Origin: JAYVJH01 sp043777595
GTDB taxonomy: Bacteria; Bacteroidota; Bacteroidia; Cytophagales; Spirosomataceae
DNA length: 17,934 bases
NCBI GenBank assembly: GCA_043777595.1
Contig: JAYWHT010000028.1
Location: 1 to 17,934 of the forward strand
Reading direction: 5' to 3'
The translations under genes and the position numbers were made by a program. Positions within the stretch are counted from its first letter, which is position 1. Every line of letters begins with the position of its first letter. Below are positions 7,376 to 14,929 of this stretch, piece after piece. The notes beneath the pieces were generated by a model that did no database searches, was not told the DNA's origin, and saw nothing but the letters and a program-made list of their open reading frames with translations.

Positions 7376-8281
7376 TTATTTTTGTTGTTTAACGATGCTC
7401 ATCGCCGTGGCTATCATCGACGACATATCGCCAAAATTAGCTGGTAAAATCATGGTATTGGTATTTTTGGCCAAATGTCCAAACTGCTGAACCATCTGCT
7501 CGGCTACTTTGAGCTGGACGGCTTCCATACCGCCTTTTTCTTGAATAGCCGCCGCTATTACCTTGATACTCTCAGCGGTGGCCGTAGCAATGGCCGTAAT
7601 AGCTGCTGCCTGTCCTTCGGCTTCGTTTATTTGACGAGTCTTGATGCCCTCAGACTCTAATACTACTTTCTGTTTTTGCCCTTCTGCCATATTGACTGTC
7701 GCCTGTTTTTCACCGTCCGACTGTAATATTACCGCCCGCCGCTCACGCTCGGCCTGCATTTGTTTTTCCATGGCGTGTAGCACGCTTTGTGGCGGTGTAA
7801 TATTCTTGATTTCATAACGTAACATTTTTACTCCCCATACCTCAGAGGCTTCGTCGATGGCTTGCACCACGGCACGGTTCATGGTCATACGTTCTTCAAA
7901 GGCTTTGTCTAAGTCTATCTTGCCTACTTCGCTCCGCATAGTAGTCTGGGCGAGTTGGGTTACTGCAAAAATATAATCGGATATACCATAAGATGCCCTT
8001 TGGGCATCAAAGACTTGCAAAAAAAGTACCCCGTCCACCCGTACCTGTACGTTGTCTCTCGTTATGCAGATTTGCTCAGGTATGTCAATCGCTTTTTCTT
8101 TGAGGCTGTGTTTGTAGGCGATACGGTCAATAAACGGCACAACAAAACTAATACCAGGCTGCAAAACCCCATAAAACTTACCGAGACGTTCGACAATAAG
8201 CGCAGTTTGTTGTGGCACAACCTTGACGGTCATCAGAATACCAATAACAACGAGCGTAATAATAGCGGCAGTAGTGTACAT
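7376..8281 (-). CDS. qmcA: SPFH/Band 7 (stomatin/paraslipin-like) membrane protein, QmcA-type
   Basis: A 301-residue SPFH protein with one N-terminal membrane anchor (about 3-20). The Band 7 domain begins at VVPQQTALIVERLGKFYGVLQPG (about 21-44), and DNVQVRVDGVLFLQV is its central strand pair. It then runs into a long charged coiled coil rich in Ala, Glu and Gln (about 170-250: KQMQAERERRAVILQSDGEK, EAEGQAAAITAIA). Such proteins oligomerise on the inner membrane and are thought to organise lipids and to regulate proteases such as FtsH. It is transcribed ahead of the NfeD gene with a one-base gap. A perfect hairpin lies four bases upstream of its ATG and could influence translation or bind a regulator. 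Confidence 0.93.
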   Translation of the reverse strand: MYTTAAIITLVVIGILMTVKVVPQQTALIVERLGKFYGVLQPGISFVVPFIDRIAYKHSLKEKAIDIPEQICITRDNVQVRVDGVLFLQVFDAQRASYGISDYIFAVTQLAQTTMRSEVGKIDLDKAFEERMTMNRAVVQAIDEASEVWGVKMLRYEIKNITPPQSVLHAMEKQMQAERERRAVILQSDGEKQATVNMAEGQKQKVVLESEGIKTRQINEAEGQAAAITAIATATAESIKVIAAAIQEKGGMEAVQLKVAEQMVQQFGHLAKNTNTMILPANFGDMSSMIATAMSIVKQQK

Positions 8282-8285
8282 GAGA

Positions 8286-8317
8286 GTTTATGTTTAGTTC
8301 TAATGGTAAACATAAAC
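8286..8317 (-). promoter_or_regulatory. perfect 11-bp inverted repeat in the SPFH leader
   Basis: GTTTATGTTTA (8286-8296) and TAAACATAAAC (8307-8317) are exact reverse complements around a ten-base loop. On the minus strand the hairpin ends four bases before the ATG at 8281, so it covers the ribosome-entry region of the SPFH mRNA. It may be an operator or a translational control hairpin; which one cannot be told from sequence. Confidence 0.6.
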
Positions 8318-8392
8318 CAAGTCATCAATCAAAACACTACTTTATGTATGAACGTAAGAATTGAGACAGGAACGGTAAAAATGGAGGTTAAA

Positions 8393-9493
8393 CTATCTGT
8401 CAATCATTTCCAAAGCCGTTTTTAGTACATCGCTGCCACAATAACAACTCACAAAATGGCACTTGCCAACGTCAGAAGCATCGTACAGATTGAAGGTAGA
8501 GTTCTTGAAATTAGCCCTAAAATAATTGCCAAGTTCAATCGCTTCATTTTGGTAGTTGCAGCCAAGGGTCGTGTTGCCGTATTTGCGGGGGCCGGGGCCA
8601 AAAACCCCCATCATTGGCTCTTTTTTCATCAACACAAAGTCATTTTTGTTATATACCACGTTGAGTGTGTAGTTGTCTTTATGTTTAAAATCAATAGTTG
8701 TATTGCGTTTATAATAATCTTTAAAGACTTCGACACCCGCAAGCGCAGGGGCTACCAGACAAATGTTAATGGCTTGGTTGGGTGTTACAGAAGTGTTTGG
8801 TGTAAGGGTATTCTGAAACAAAGCTGAACAAAGCACCCTCGCCCCGAGGCTATGAGAAATCAGATTGATGCGCTTAAACTGTACTGCCGACAGTACCTTT
8901 CGCAGCCCTTCACCTGTTTTGTCGGCATTGGTTTGGGCTTGTTCAAAGGCTTCAAAAACCGTTTTTCTGTTCTTGTACGATATTTCTGCAAAACTACCGT
9001 CCCAGTATAGTTCTATGAGTAATGTTTTTTTGTAATTATAACCTAAAATAGTAGCTTTCAGTGTGTTATAGTCTCGTACAGACGTATATCTCGACATACC
9101 CTCCTTGTACGCTTTTCGATAGCCGTGCAACATAAATGACACGCTGTAGTAGGCCGCTGTTTGACTGTTTATTTTACGCAAAACCGTCGCTTCAATCGAG
9201 TCATTTAATGTTTGGGCATTGGCTACTGAATAGTATTTAAAATTACAGTGATAGAGTTTAGTGAGTTGTATAAAATCTTCGCTATTTTTGCTATACCATT
9301 TTGACAATGAGCTATTTGCAGCACCAAGCGACATATCTGAAATAAAATAATCGGGGTAAATAGAGCCTTCCTTGTCAAAATAAATAGCCAGCCTATTTTC
9401 GTTCAAATTGCGCTCGCCATACAATACGCTCACCGCACCGTAAGTTTCAAGACTAAGTAAAACTAAAAAGGTAATAATAGATAAAAATTTCAT
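8393..9493 (-). CDS. secreted alpha/beta-hydrolase, DUF900-like
   Basis: A 366-residue protein beginning with a signal peptide (MKFLSIITFLVLLSLETYGA). I chose the ATG at 9493 over a TTG two codons upstream because the leader then starts with Met-Lys. An alpha/beta-hydrolase nucleophile elbow is visible as NLISHSLGARV, with S215 as the likely nucleophile. FMLHGYRK (about 121-128) fits the oxyanion strand, and a late His in KCHFVSCY may complete the triad. This pattern resembles the DUF900 group of hydrolases of unknown substrate. The mature protein is probably periplasmic or outer-membrane associated. It follows miaA by 24 bases on the same strand and probably shares its transcript. The reaction is unknown. 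Confidence 0.7.
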   Translation of the reverse strand: MKFLSIITFLVLLSLETYGAVSVLYGERNLNENRLAIYFDKEGSIYPDYFISDMSLGAANSSLSKWYSKNSEDFIQLTKLYHCNFKYYSVANAQTLNDSIEATVLRKINSQTAAYYSVSFMLHGYRKAYKEGMSRYTSVRDYNTLKATILGYNYKKTLLIELYWDGSFAEISYKNRKTVFEAFEQAQTNADKTGEGLRKVLSAVQFKRINLISHSLGARVLCSALFQNTLTPNTSVTPNQAINICLVAPALAGVEVFKDYYKRNTTIDFKHKDNYTLNVVYNKNDFVLMKKEPMMGVFGPGPRKYGNTTLGCNYQNEAIELGNYFRANFKNSTFNLYDASDVGKCHFVSCYCGSDVLKTALEMIDR

Positions 9494-9517
9494 AATCAAT
9501 ACAAATTCTTTGTTTCA

Positions 9518-10408
9518 TTAACGCTTTACTCGTGCCATTATTCCATCAAAATCGTCAGCCGAAAACCATTCAAAACTACCCTGATGCTTAAACCATGTCA
9601 GTTGGCGTTTGGCATAGTGGCGGGTATTGCGCTTAATGAGCCGCACCATTTCCAAATAGTTATACTTGCCGTCTAAATAATCAAAAACTTCTTTGTAGCC
9701 AACCGTTTGTAGCGCATTATGATTTCTGAACAAAGCCAAATTTTTGACTTCATCGACTAATCCATCGGTCAGCATTTTATCGGCTCTGTTGTCAATTCTA
9801 CTGTAAAGGTCATCACGGTCTCGATTGATGGCTATTGATATAATTTCAAAAGGTCGTTGGGCTACCTGACGGACTTTGAACGATGAGAACGGACGGCCTG
9901 TCAGCAGACAAACCTCCAATGCCCGCACCACGCGCTGAGAGTTTTGGAGGTCGTTAGTTTGGCAATAGACAGGGTCTAATGTTTGAAGCTGTGCTTGTAG
10001 TGGTGCCAAACCGTTGGCTTTGAGGCTATTCATTAGCTCGGTGCGTAGCTGTGGTGGAGTGGTTGGCAGGTCGTCAAGCCCTTCGCAGAGTGCTTTGATA
10101 TAAAGCCCAGAGCCGCCCGCTACGATGGCATACTGATTGGTACTAAAAATTTGGTCGAGTGTTGCCAGTGCATCTCGCTCAAATGAACCAGCACTGTATA
10201 ATTTTGACACAGAATGGGACCCAACGAAGTGATGGCGTACGCCAGCCATATCGCTGGCCGTTGGCTTGGCCGTGCCGATGTTTAATTCGTTATAAAACTG
10301 CCGAGAGTCAGCCGAAAGTATTTCTGTATTGAGTTTTTGGGCGAGCCTCACGCACAAGTCGGTTTTGCCAACTGCCGTAGGGCCGGCCACAACGATAAGC
10401 GTAGGCAT
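9518..10408 (-). CDS. miaA: tRNA dimethylallyltransferase
   Basis: A 296-residue cytoplasmic enzyme, the usual length for MiaA. It transfers a dimethylallyl group to N6 of adenosine 37 in tRNAs that read codons starting with U (the i6A modification). The P-loop reads GPTAVGKT (9-16) and is followed by the family signature ILSADSRQFYNELNIGTAKP (30-49), with D34, S35, R36 and Q37. Further conserved parts are the AGGSGLYIKALCEGL segment and, near the C-terminus, KRNTRHYAKRQLTWFK. Start ATG at 10408, three bases after the stop of the lipoprotein gene upstream, so the two are very likely co-transcribed. Confidence 0.97.
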   Translation of the reverse strand: MPTLIVVAGPTAVGKTDLCVRLAQKLNTEILSADSRQFYNELNIGTAKPTASDMAGVRHHFVGSHSVSKLYSAGSFERDALATLDQIFSTNQYAIVAGGSGLYIKALCEGLDDLPTTPPQLRTELMNSLKANGLAPLQAQLQTLDPVYCQTNDLQNSQRVVRALEVCLLTGRPFSSFKVRQVAQRPFEIISIAINRDRDDLYSRIDNRADKMLTDGLVDEVKNLALFRNHNALQTVGYKEVFDYLDGKYNYLEMVRLIKRNTRHYAKRQLTWFKHQGSFEWFSADDFDGIMARVKR

Positions 10409-10411
10409 TGG

Positions 10412-10864
10412 TTAGTTGCTCGACAGTGCCTTGTAGCTTTTGTCAATTACCTCGCCAGGTAAATTTTTGTTAGATAATTTTAGCGAAGAGCTACTCAATT
10501 CTAAAATTTTGTAGCGGCTTTTTTTATTCAAAACCAATTCAGACTCGTCGGGGCTTAGTTCCCATGTGCCTTTTTCATAGACCTGTATGTCGGTAACACG
10601 GCATTTGGTTGGGCCTTCGTTGAGTTCATAAGTCTTGTTGGCGTTCAATAAAAAAACGTCATCTTTTGTACAGGTTCTATTCAATGAAAAAACATCAACA
10701 TTATTGATGTCAATGGCCGTGATTTCCCATGACTTAGATACTTTTCCAGCAATGAGTTCTAATTTTGCCGCTCCTGTTGGCATTGGGTCGTTGGAGGTCG
10801 TTGTTTTGCAAGACATTGAACCAACAAACAACACTGTAAGAACGAGACTTGATAGCGATTTCAT
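10412..10864 (-). CDS. lipocalin-like domain lipoprotein
   Basis: A 150-residue lipoprotein when started at the ATG at 10864. A further upstream in-frame ATG at 10927 would add 21 residues that do not look like part of a signal peptide. The leader MKSLSSLVLTVLFVGSMSC ends in a lipobox with Cys19. The mature part has the pattern of the Bacteroidota lipocalin-like family: a W in KSWEITAIDINNVDV, a CTKDDVFLLNANKTYEL strand pair, ATKC-like GPTKC, and a GTWELSPDESELVL strand. The role is unknown; members are surface or periplasmic beta-barrel-like lipoproteins. It is the first gene ahead of miaA, and a TATATTTG element lies about 43 bases upstream of the start. Confidence 0.8.
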   Translation of the reverse strand: MKSLSSLVLTVLFVGSMSCKTTTSNDPMPTGAAKLELIAGKVSKSWEITAIDINNVDVFSLNRTCTKDDVFLLNANKTYELNEGPTKCRVTDIQVYEKGTWELSPDESELVLNKKSRYKILELSSSSLKLSNKNLPGEVIDKSYKALSSN

Positions 10865-10906
10865 GTTTGATAAATATTTAGACTGATGAGCAAAGTAGTT
10901 AAGCCA

Positions 10907-10914
10907 CAAATATA
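10907..10914 (-). promoter_or_regulatory. -7 promoter element (TATATTTG) for the lipoprotein-miaA transcript
   Basis: Read on the minus strand, 10914 to 10907 is TATATTTG, a perfect match to the Bacteroidota -7 box TAnnTTTG, about 43 bases ahead of the lipoprotein ATG. I see no clear -33 TTG at the expected distance, so the call rests on one box. Confidence 0.38.
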
Positions 10915-10966
10915 ACTTAGAGACCACGATTTTTGTATTAAGTAACTTAAAATTAGTACAAAAGGT

Positions 10967-11404
10967 TTATTTCAAAGGTGGTAGGTTTTGAATCGGAAAA
11001 AACTGGCTGTCTCTTAATTCAAAAGCCAAGTGTTCGATGCCATTACTTAGCAAAAGAAACGGTGCATTCAGTGTTTTGTTATAATTGGTCGCTTGCCCAA
11101 AAGTGCCATCTGACAATAAAATATGAGGGGCTTTGCACTCGACCAATATAAATGGTTTGGCAGTTCGGTCATAAACTATAATGTCGGTACGTTTACTGAG
11201 CCGATTGACCTGTAAACCACTTTCAGACTTTATGAGTGATTTGGGGTATTGACACTCAACCGTTAGCCAGTTTAGAATATGCTGGCGTACCCACTCTTCG
11301 GGCGTGAGAGCTACATACTTGCGCCGTATTGAGTCGAAGATATACGGTTTATCTTCAATTTTTGTAAGTTTGTAGTCAAATGTGGGCAGATTCAGCGAAA
11401 CCAT
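10967..11404 (-). CDS. stand-alone HsdR N-terminal domain protein (PD-(D/E)XK-like)
   Basis: A 145-residue protein that resembles only the N-terminal nuclease-like domain of type I restriction HsdR subunits, a family common as a single-domain protein in Bacteroidota. A PD-(D/E)XK core can be read: D74 in KRTDIIVYD, then ILVECKAP with E89 and K91. An N-terminal motif, RKYVALTPEEWVRQHILNWL, is also typical. No helicase, specificity or modification genes are near, so it is not part of a type I system here; its job is unknown. It is divergent from the AMP nucleosidase gene with only 24 bases between the two ATGs. It may be transcribed from a promoter whose -33 box lies inside that gene. Confidence 0.8.
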   Translation of the reverse strand: MVSLNLPTFDYKLTKIEDKPYIFDSIRRKYVALTPEEWVRQHILNWLTVECQYPKSLIKSESGLQVNRLSKRTDIIVYDRTAKPFILVECKAPHILLSDGTFGQATNYNKTLNAPFLLLSNGIEHLAFELRDSQFFPIQNLPPLK

Positions 11405-11408
11405 AGCA

Positions 11409-11439
11409 CAAATTAACCGAAAAGAAGAATGAAAACAAA
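11409..11439 (-). promoter_or_regulatory. possible promoter for the HsdR-N-like gene, near-leaderless
   Basis: On the minus strand TTTG (11439-11436) is followed after 19 bases by TTAATTTG (11416-11409), close to the TTTG-n19-TAnnTTTG pattern. The -33 box would sit within the first codons of the divergent AMP nucleosidase gene. The predicted transcription start falls at or very near the ATG at 11404. Confidence 0.35.
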
Positions 11440-12199
11440 AAAAGAAATAGTCGAAAACTGGCTTCCACGCTACACAGGTACACCCTTAGATGGCTTCGGT
11501 GAGTATATTTTACTGACCAATTTTATAAATTATGTGCAACGGTTTGCCGATATTTTTGATGTCGAAATCATAGGGCGAGACCGAGCCATGCAAACCGCTA
11601 CTGCCGAAAACATTACCATCATCAACTTTGGCATGGGTAGTGCCATGGCTGCAACTGTGATGGACTTGCTGTCGGCTGTCAAGCCCAAAGCTGTTTTGTT
11701 TTTGGGTAAATGTGGCGGACTAAAAAAGACCCAAATCGGCGACCTAATACTACCCATTGCCGCCATCAGAGGCGAAGGCACGAGCAACGAGTACATGAAG
11801 CCCGAAATACCAGCCCTGCCGTCGTTTAGGCTACAAAGGGCGGTGTCTTCGACCATCAAAAAATATGAATTGGACTATTGGACGGGCATGGTTTATACCA
11901 CCAATCGGCGTATCTGGGAGCATGACGAAACATTTAAAGAAAACCTACGGGAAACTCGTTCTATGGCGATAGATATGGAAACGGCCACGATTTTTACAGT
12001 CGGTTTTGTCAATTCTATTCCACACGGGGCATTGCTGTTAGTGTCCGACAATCCGATGATACCAGAGGGAGTCAAAACCGAAGAGAGCGACAAACATGTG
12101 TCTGCCAATTTTGTAGAAAACCACCTAAAAATAGGTATTGATTCACTCAAAGAATTAGCCGCCTCTGGCGATTCAGTCAAACATTTGCGATACGAATAA
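11429..12199 (+). CDS. amn: AMP nucleosidase (short form)
   Basis: A 256-residue nucleoside phosphorylase-fold enzyme that hydrolyses AMP to adenine and ribose 5-phosphate. Conserved segments are INFGMGSAMAATVMDLL (65-81; substrate phosphate/ribose site), KAVLFLGKCGGL (87-98), the nucleoside-binding strand SMAIDMETATIF (178-189; E184), and LLLVSDNPM (202-210), with D207 as the likely general acid. The fold resembles purine nucleoside phosphorylases. The length and the segment DGFGEYILLTNFINYV point to the AMP nucleosidase family common in Bacteroidota, which lacks the large N-terminal regulatory domain of the E. coli enzyme. The start ATG at 11429 follows an A-rich leader. It faces the HsdR-N-like gene divergently. 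Confidence 0.9.
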   Translation: MKTKKEIVENWLPRYTGTPLDGFGEYILLTNFINYVQRFADIFDVEIIGRDRAMQTATAENITIINFGMGSAMAATVMDLLSAVKPKAVLFLGKCGGLKKTQIGDLILPIAAIRGEGTSNEYMKPEIPALPSFRLQRAVSSTIKKYELDYWTGMVYTTNRRIWEHDETFKENLRETRSMAIDMETATIFTVGFVNSIPHGALLLVSDNPMIPEGVKTEESDKHVSANFVENHLKIGIDSLKELAASGDSVKHLRYE

Positions 12200-12239
12200 T
12201 ATCTGACAATCTGAGTTTTTGTTGAATGTTCTTAGCCCT

Positions 12240-12282
12240 CGCTCGGCTCTGTCGAGTGAAAACTGTCGTAACGCCTCTGGCG
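12240..12282. repeat. two small adjacent hairpins in the leader of the YncE/phosphoesterase gene
   Basis: This lies in the 152-base gap between the AMP nucleosidase and the next gene. An imperfect stem spans 12240-12258 (CGCTCG against CGAGTG), and a perfect one is CGCC-TCT-GGCG (12272-12282). The same 11-mer CGCCTCTGGCG also ends the AMP nucleosidase coding region (12160-12170). The rest of the gap is AT-rich and shows nothing clear. Confidence 0.4.
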
Positions 12283-12351
12283 TGTATTTTGATAAAAATA
12301 AATTTAGTAACATTAGCCACATTTAGTACTCATTCAGTCATTATATTTATT

Positions 12352-14835
12352 ATGAAATCATTAAAGTTTTTAGTCTTGATCATCGCTGGTTTTATGTCAT
12401 TGATGAGTTGCAACCAACGCTCAAATACTGCACAGTTGGACGAGGCGATTGTCTATAAAAATCTTGTAAAAAACCGACTGCAATTACCCAACGGCTGGTC
12501 ATTAAGCCCTGCTGGACGGAGTGTTTTAGATTTAGACGATTTGCCGCTAAATATGGTACTGTCGCCGTCCCAAAAATATGTAGCCATCACCAACAACGGC
12601 CAAAGCACCCAGAGCGTGATGTTGATTGATGCCCGAACCGAAAAACTATTGGACAAAGCTATTACCCCGAAGTCATGGCTTGGATTGGCGTTTAGTGCCG
12701 ACGAAAAATACATTTACGCTTCGGGTGGCAACGACAATAAGGTATTGATTTATGAAATTAAAAATAACAAACTCGTTGAACAAGAAGGTATTACGCTTGG
12801 TAAGGCTTGGCCTAAACGAATTTCACCCGCAGGGATTTGTGTCAATTCAGCAGCAAAGTTACTGTACGTTACCGCCAAAGACGATAGCTCGGTATATGTC
12901 TGTAATACCGAAACTAAGTTGATTATTCAAAAAATAAAACTTCCAGCCGACCCTTACACTTGTTTACTTTCGGCCAATGCCAAACAGCTTTATGTATCGG
13001 CGTGGGGTGGGAGCAGGGTACTGATTATTGATACCGAAACCAATAAAATTGAGACCGAGATAGCTACCTCCAAAAATCCCAATGACATGGTGCTAACTGC
13101 CGACGGGCGGTATTTGTTTGTGGCACATGGCAACGACAATGTAGTATCGCTGATTGACATACAACAAACAAAAATAATCGAAACCCTCACGGCGTCGCTC
13201 TACCCAGATGCACCCGTGGGTAGCACCCCCAATGGTGTGGCCTTGGACGAAGCCCAAAATATACTTTATGTAGCCAATGCCGATAACAACTGTCTGGCTG
13301 TGTTTGATGTATCTGTTAAAGGGCAAAGCCGTTCAAAGGGGTTTATACCAACAGGCTGGTACCCTACTTCTGTAAAAGTAATTAATGGTAAAATTTGGGT
13401 AACAAACGGCAAAGGATTGACCTCAAAAGCCAATCCCGATGGCCCTAACCCGCTTGTTGCCAAAGCACCACAACAAAAGGGCGCAAATGCAGAGGCAAAC
13501 CTAAGACCTGGTTATATTGGGGGTTTATTTAAAGGTACATTATCGGTCATAGACACGCCCGAAGAGAATATACTTGCGGCTTATTCGAGAGTTGTTTACG
13601 GTAATACGCCTTACACCAAAACCAAAGAACTCAACGCCGAAGGCGAAGAAGGCAATCCGATTCCAAGGCGGGTAGGCGACAAATCGCCTATCAAGTATGT
13701 TTTTTATATTATCAAAGAAAACCGCACCTACGACCAAGTACTGGGCGATATGAAAGAAGGCAACGGCGATGCTTCGCTGTGTATATTTCCCGAAAACATT
13801 ACCCCCAACCAGCATGCCATTGCTCGTGAGTTTGTGTTGTTAGACAATTTTTATGTAGATGCCGAAGTCAGTGCCGATGGCCATAACTGGTCCACGGCTT
13901 CGTATGCCAATGACTATGTCGAAAAAACGTGGGTAACAAGCTACGGTGGCCGAGGCGGTGGCTACGACTACGAAGGTGGTGGCCGCACGGTGGCGTACCC
14001 ACGAGATGGCTTTATTTGGGACCATTGCCAGCGTGCAGGCGTAAGTTATCGCAGCTATGGCGAGTTTGCCGACCGCAAAGATGGTAATATTCCAGCCATG
14101 AAAGACCACTACTGCAAGGGCTTTGCAAGCTACAACAACAACTATCGAGACGTGGACAGAGAAGCCGTCTGGGAACGAGATTTTGACGAACTGTTGGCTG
14201 CTGGCAAAGTGCCACAGTTTAACTCCATTCGTTTTGGCAACGACCATACTTCGGGTGCAAAAATTGGCCTACCTACACCCCAAGCTGCCGTTGCCGACAA
14301 CGACCTGGCAGTTGGTCGATTTGTAGCATATTTGGCCAAAAGCCCCATCTGGAACGAATCTGTGGTGTTTATACTCGAAGATGATGCCCAAAATGGTGCC
14401 GACCACGTGGACGCTCACCGCTCAACGGCATATGTGGCGGGCGGTATGGTTAAGCGTGGGTTTATCAATCATACTATGTACAGTACGTCTGGTATGTTAC
14501 GGACGATTGAGCTGATTTTGGGGCTAAAACCCATGAGCCAGTACGATGCCGCTGCCGTGCCGATGTGGCAATGTTTTATGAAAAAAGCCGATAGCAAACC
14601 CTTCATTGCCAAAGCCGCACAAGTCAATATTGACGAGCGCAATGTAGCCGTTAATCGCAACTCCAAACGCTCGCAGTTATTTGACCTAAGCCGCCCCGAT
14701 GCCATTGACGACTTGGCGTTTGGCGAAATCGTATGGCAAACCGTCAGAGGGCTTGATAGTAAAATGCCAGCCCCTCGCCGTGGCGCTTTTGTGAGACTAA
14801 ATAATAAAAAAGAGAACGAGGAGGAGGACGATTGA
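12352..14835 (+). CDS. YncE-type beta-propeller / phosphoesterase fusion lipoprotein
   Basis: An 827-residue lipoprotein. I chose the ATG at 12352 because it starts a lipoprotein leader (MKSLKFLVLIIAGFMSLMSC, Cys20), whereas the longer frame from 12226 adds 42 residues outside it. Residues about 60-400 form a YVTN/YncE-like beta-propeller with repeated strands (KYVAITNNGQ, KYIYASGGNDNKVLIYEI, RYLFVAHGNDNVVSLIDI, NILYVANADNNCLAVFDV). From about 446 a phosphoesterase domain of the acid phosphatase/phospholipase C group follows: YVFYIIKENRTYDQVLG (E456-N-R-T-Y-D461), DGHNWSTASYANDYVEKTW, and EDDAQNGADHVDAHRS (676-690) with Asp and His likely to bind metal. This fused architecture is known in Bacteroidota as a bifunctional YncE/alkaline phosphatase family protein. 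Its substrate is unknown. It acts outside the cytoplasm, anchored by lipid. Confidence 0.87.
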   Translation: MKSLKFLVLIIAGFMSLMSCNQRSNTAQLDEAIVYKNLVKNRLQLPNGWSLSPAGRSVLDLDDLPLNMVLSPSQKYVAITNNGQSTQSVMLIDARTEKLLDKAITPKSWLGLAFSADEKYIYASGGNDNKVLIYEIKNNKLVEQEGITLGKAWPKRISPAGICVNSAAKLLYVTAKDDSSVYVCNTETKLIIQKIKLPADPYTCLLSANAKQLYVSAWGGSRVLIIDTETNKIETEIATSKNPNDMVLTADGRYLFVAHGNDNVVSLIDIQQTKIIETLTASLYPDAPVGSTPNGVALDEAQNILYVANADNNCLAVFDVSVKGQSRSKGFIPTGWYPTSVKVINGKIWVTNGKGLTSKANPDGPNPLVAKAPQQKGANAEANLRPGYIGGLFKGTLSVIDTPEENILAAYSRVVYGNTPYTKTKELNAEGEEGNPIPRRVGDKSPIKYVFYIIKENRTYDQVLGDMKEGNGDASLCIFPENITPNQHAIAREFVLLDNFYVDAEVSADGHNWSTASYANDYVEKTWVTSYGGRGGGYDYEGGGRTVAYPRDGFIWDHCQRAGVSYRSYGEFADRKDGNIPAMKDHYCKGFASYNNNYRDVDREAVWERDFDELLAAGKVPQFNSIRFGNDHTSGAKIGLPTPQAAVADNDLAVGRFVAYLAKSPIWNESVVFILEDDAQNGADHVDAHRSTAYVAGGMVKRGFINHTMYSTSGMLRTIELILGLKPMSQYDAAAVPMWQCFMKKADSKPFIAKAAQVNIDERNVAVNRNSKRSQLFDLSRPDAIDDLAFGEIVWQTVRGLDSKMPAPRRGAFVRLNNKKENEEEDD

Positions 14836-14865
14836 GGTTTTCAATGCCTATAAAAATTGTTTTTG

Positions 14866-14896
14866 TTGTTTTTTCGGGTACTGTTTTATATATTTG
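14866..14896 (+). promoter_or_regulatory. Bacteroidota-type promoter of the AAA/DUF4143 gene
   Basis: TTG at 14866-14868 and TATATTTG at 14889-14896, 20 bases apart, match the -33 TTG and -7 TAnnTTTG boxes well. The expected start is near 14902, leaving a leader of about 28 bases before the ATG at 14930. A near-exact 13-base direct repeat (GGGTACT after six T's) flanks the -7 box at 14869-14882 and 14903-14915. Confidence 0.55.
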
Positions 14897-14929
14897 TTTG
14901 TCTTTTTTGGGTACTAATAAAAGCTAAAC

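Noticed and set aside
10865..10927. Upstream start for the lipocalin-like lipoprotein
   Set aside because: It would put 21 non-signal residues ahead of a good lipoprotein leader and would include the -7 promoter box in coding sequence.
10967..11404. Part of a type I restriction system
   Set aside because: No helicase, HsdM or HsdS genes are nearby and the protein ends after the nuclease-like domain; stand-alone forms are common in this phylum.
12226..12351. 42-residue N-terminal extension of the propeller-phosphoesterase protein
   Set aside because: The lipoprotein signal begins exactly at the ATG at 12352; the extension covers hairpin-rich intergenic sequence and would bury the signal peptide.
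13840..14247. Open frames on the minus strand within the phosphoesterase gene, and similar overlapping frames elsewhere
   Set aside because: They lie opposite strongly supported coding sequence, show no domain features, and follow the codon pattern of the gene on the other strand.
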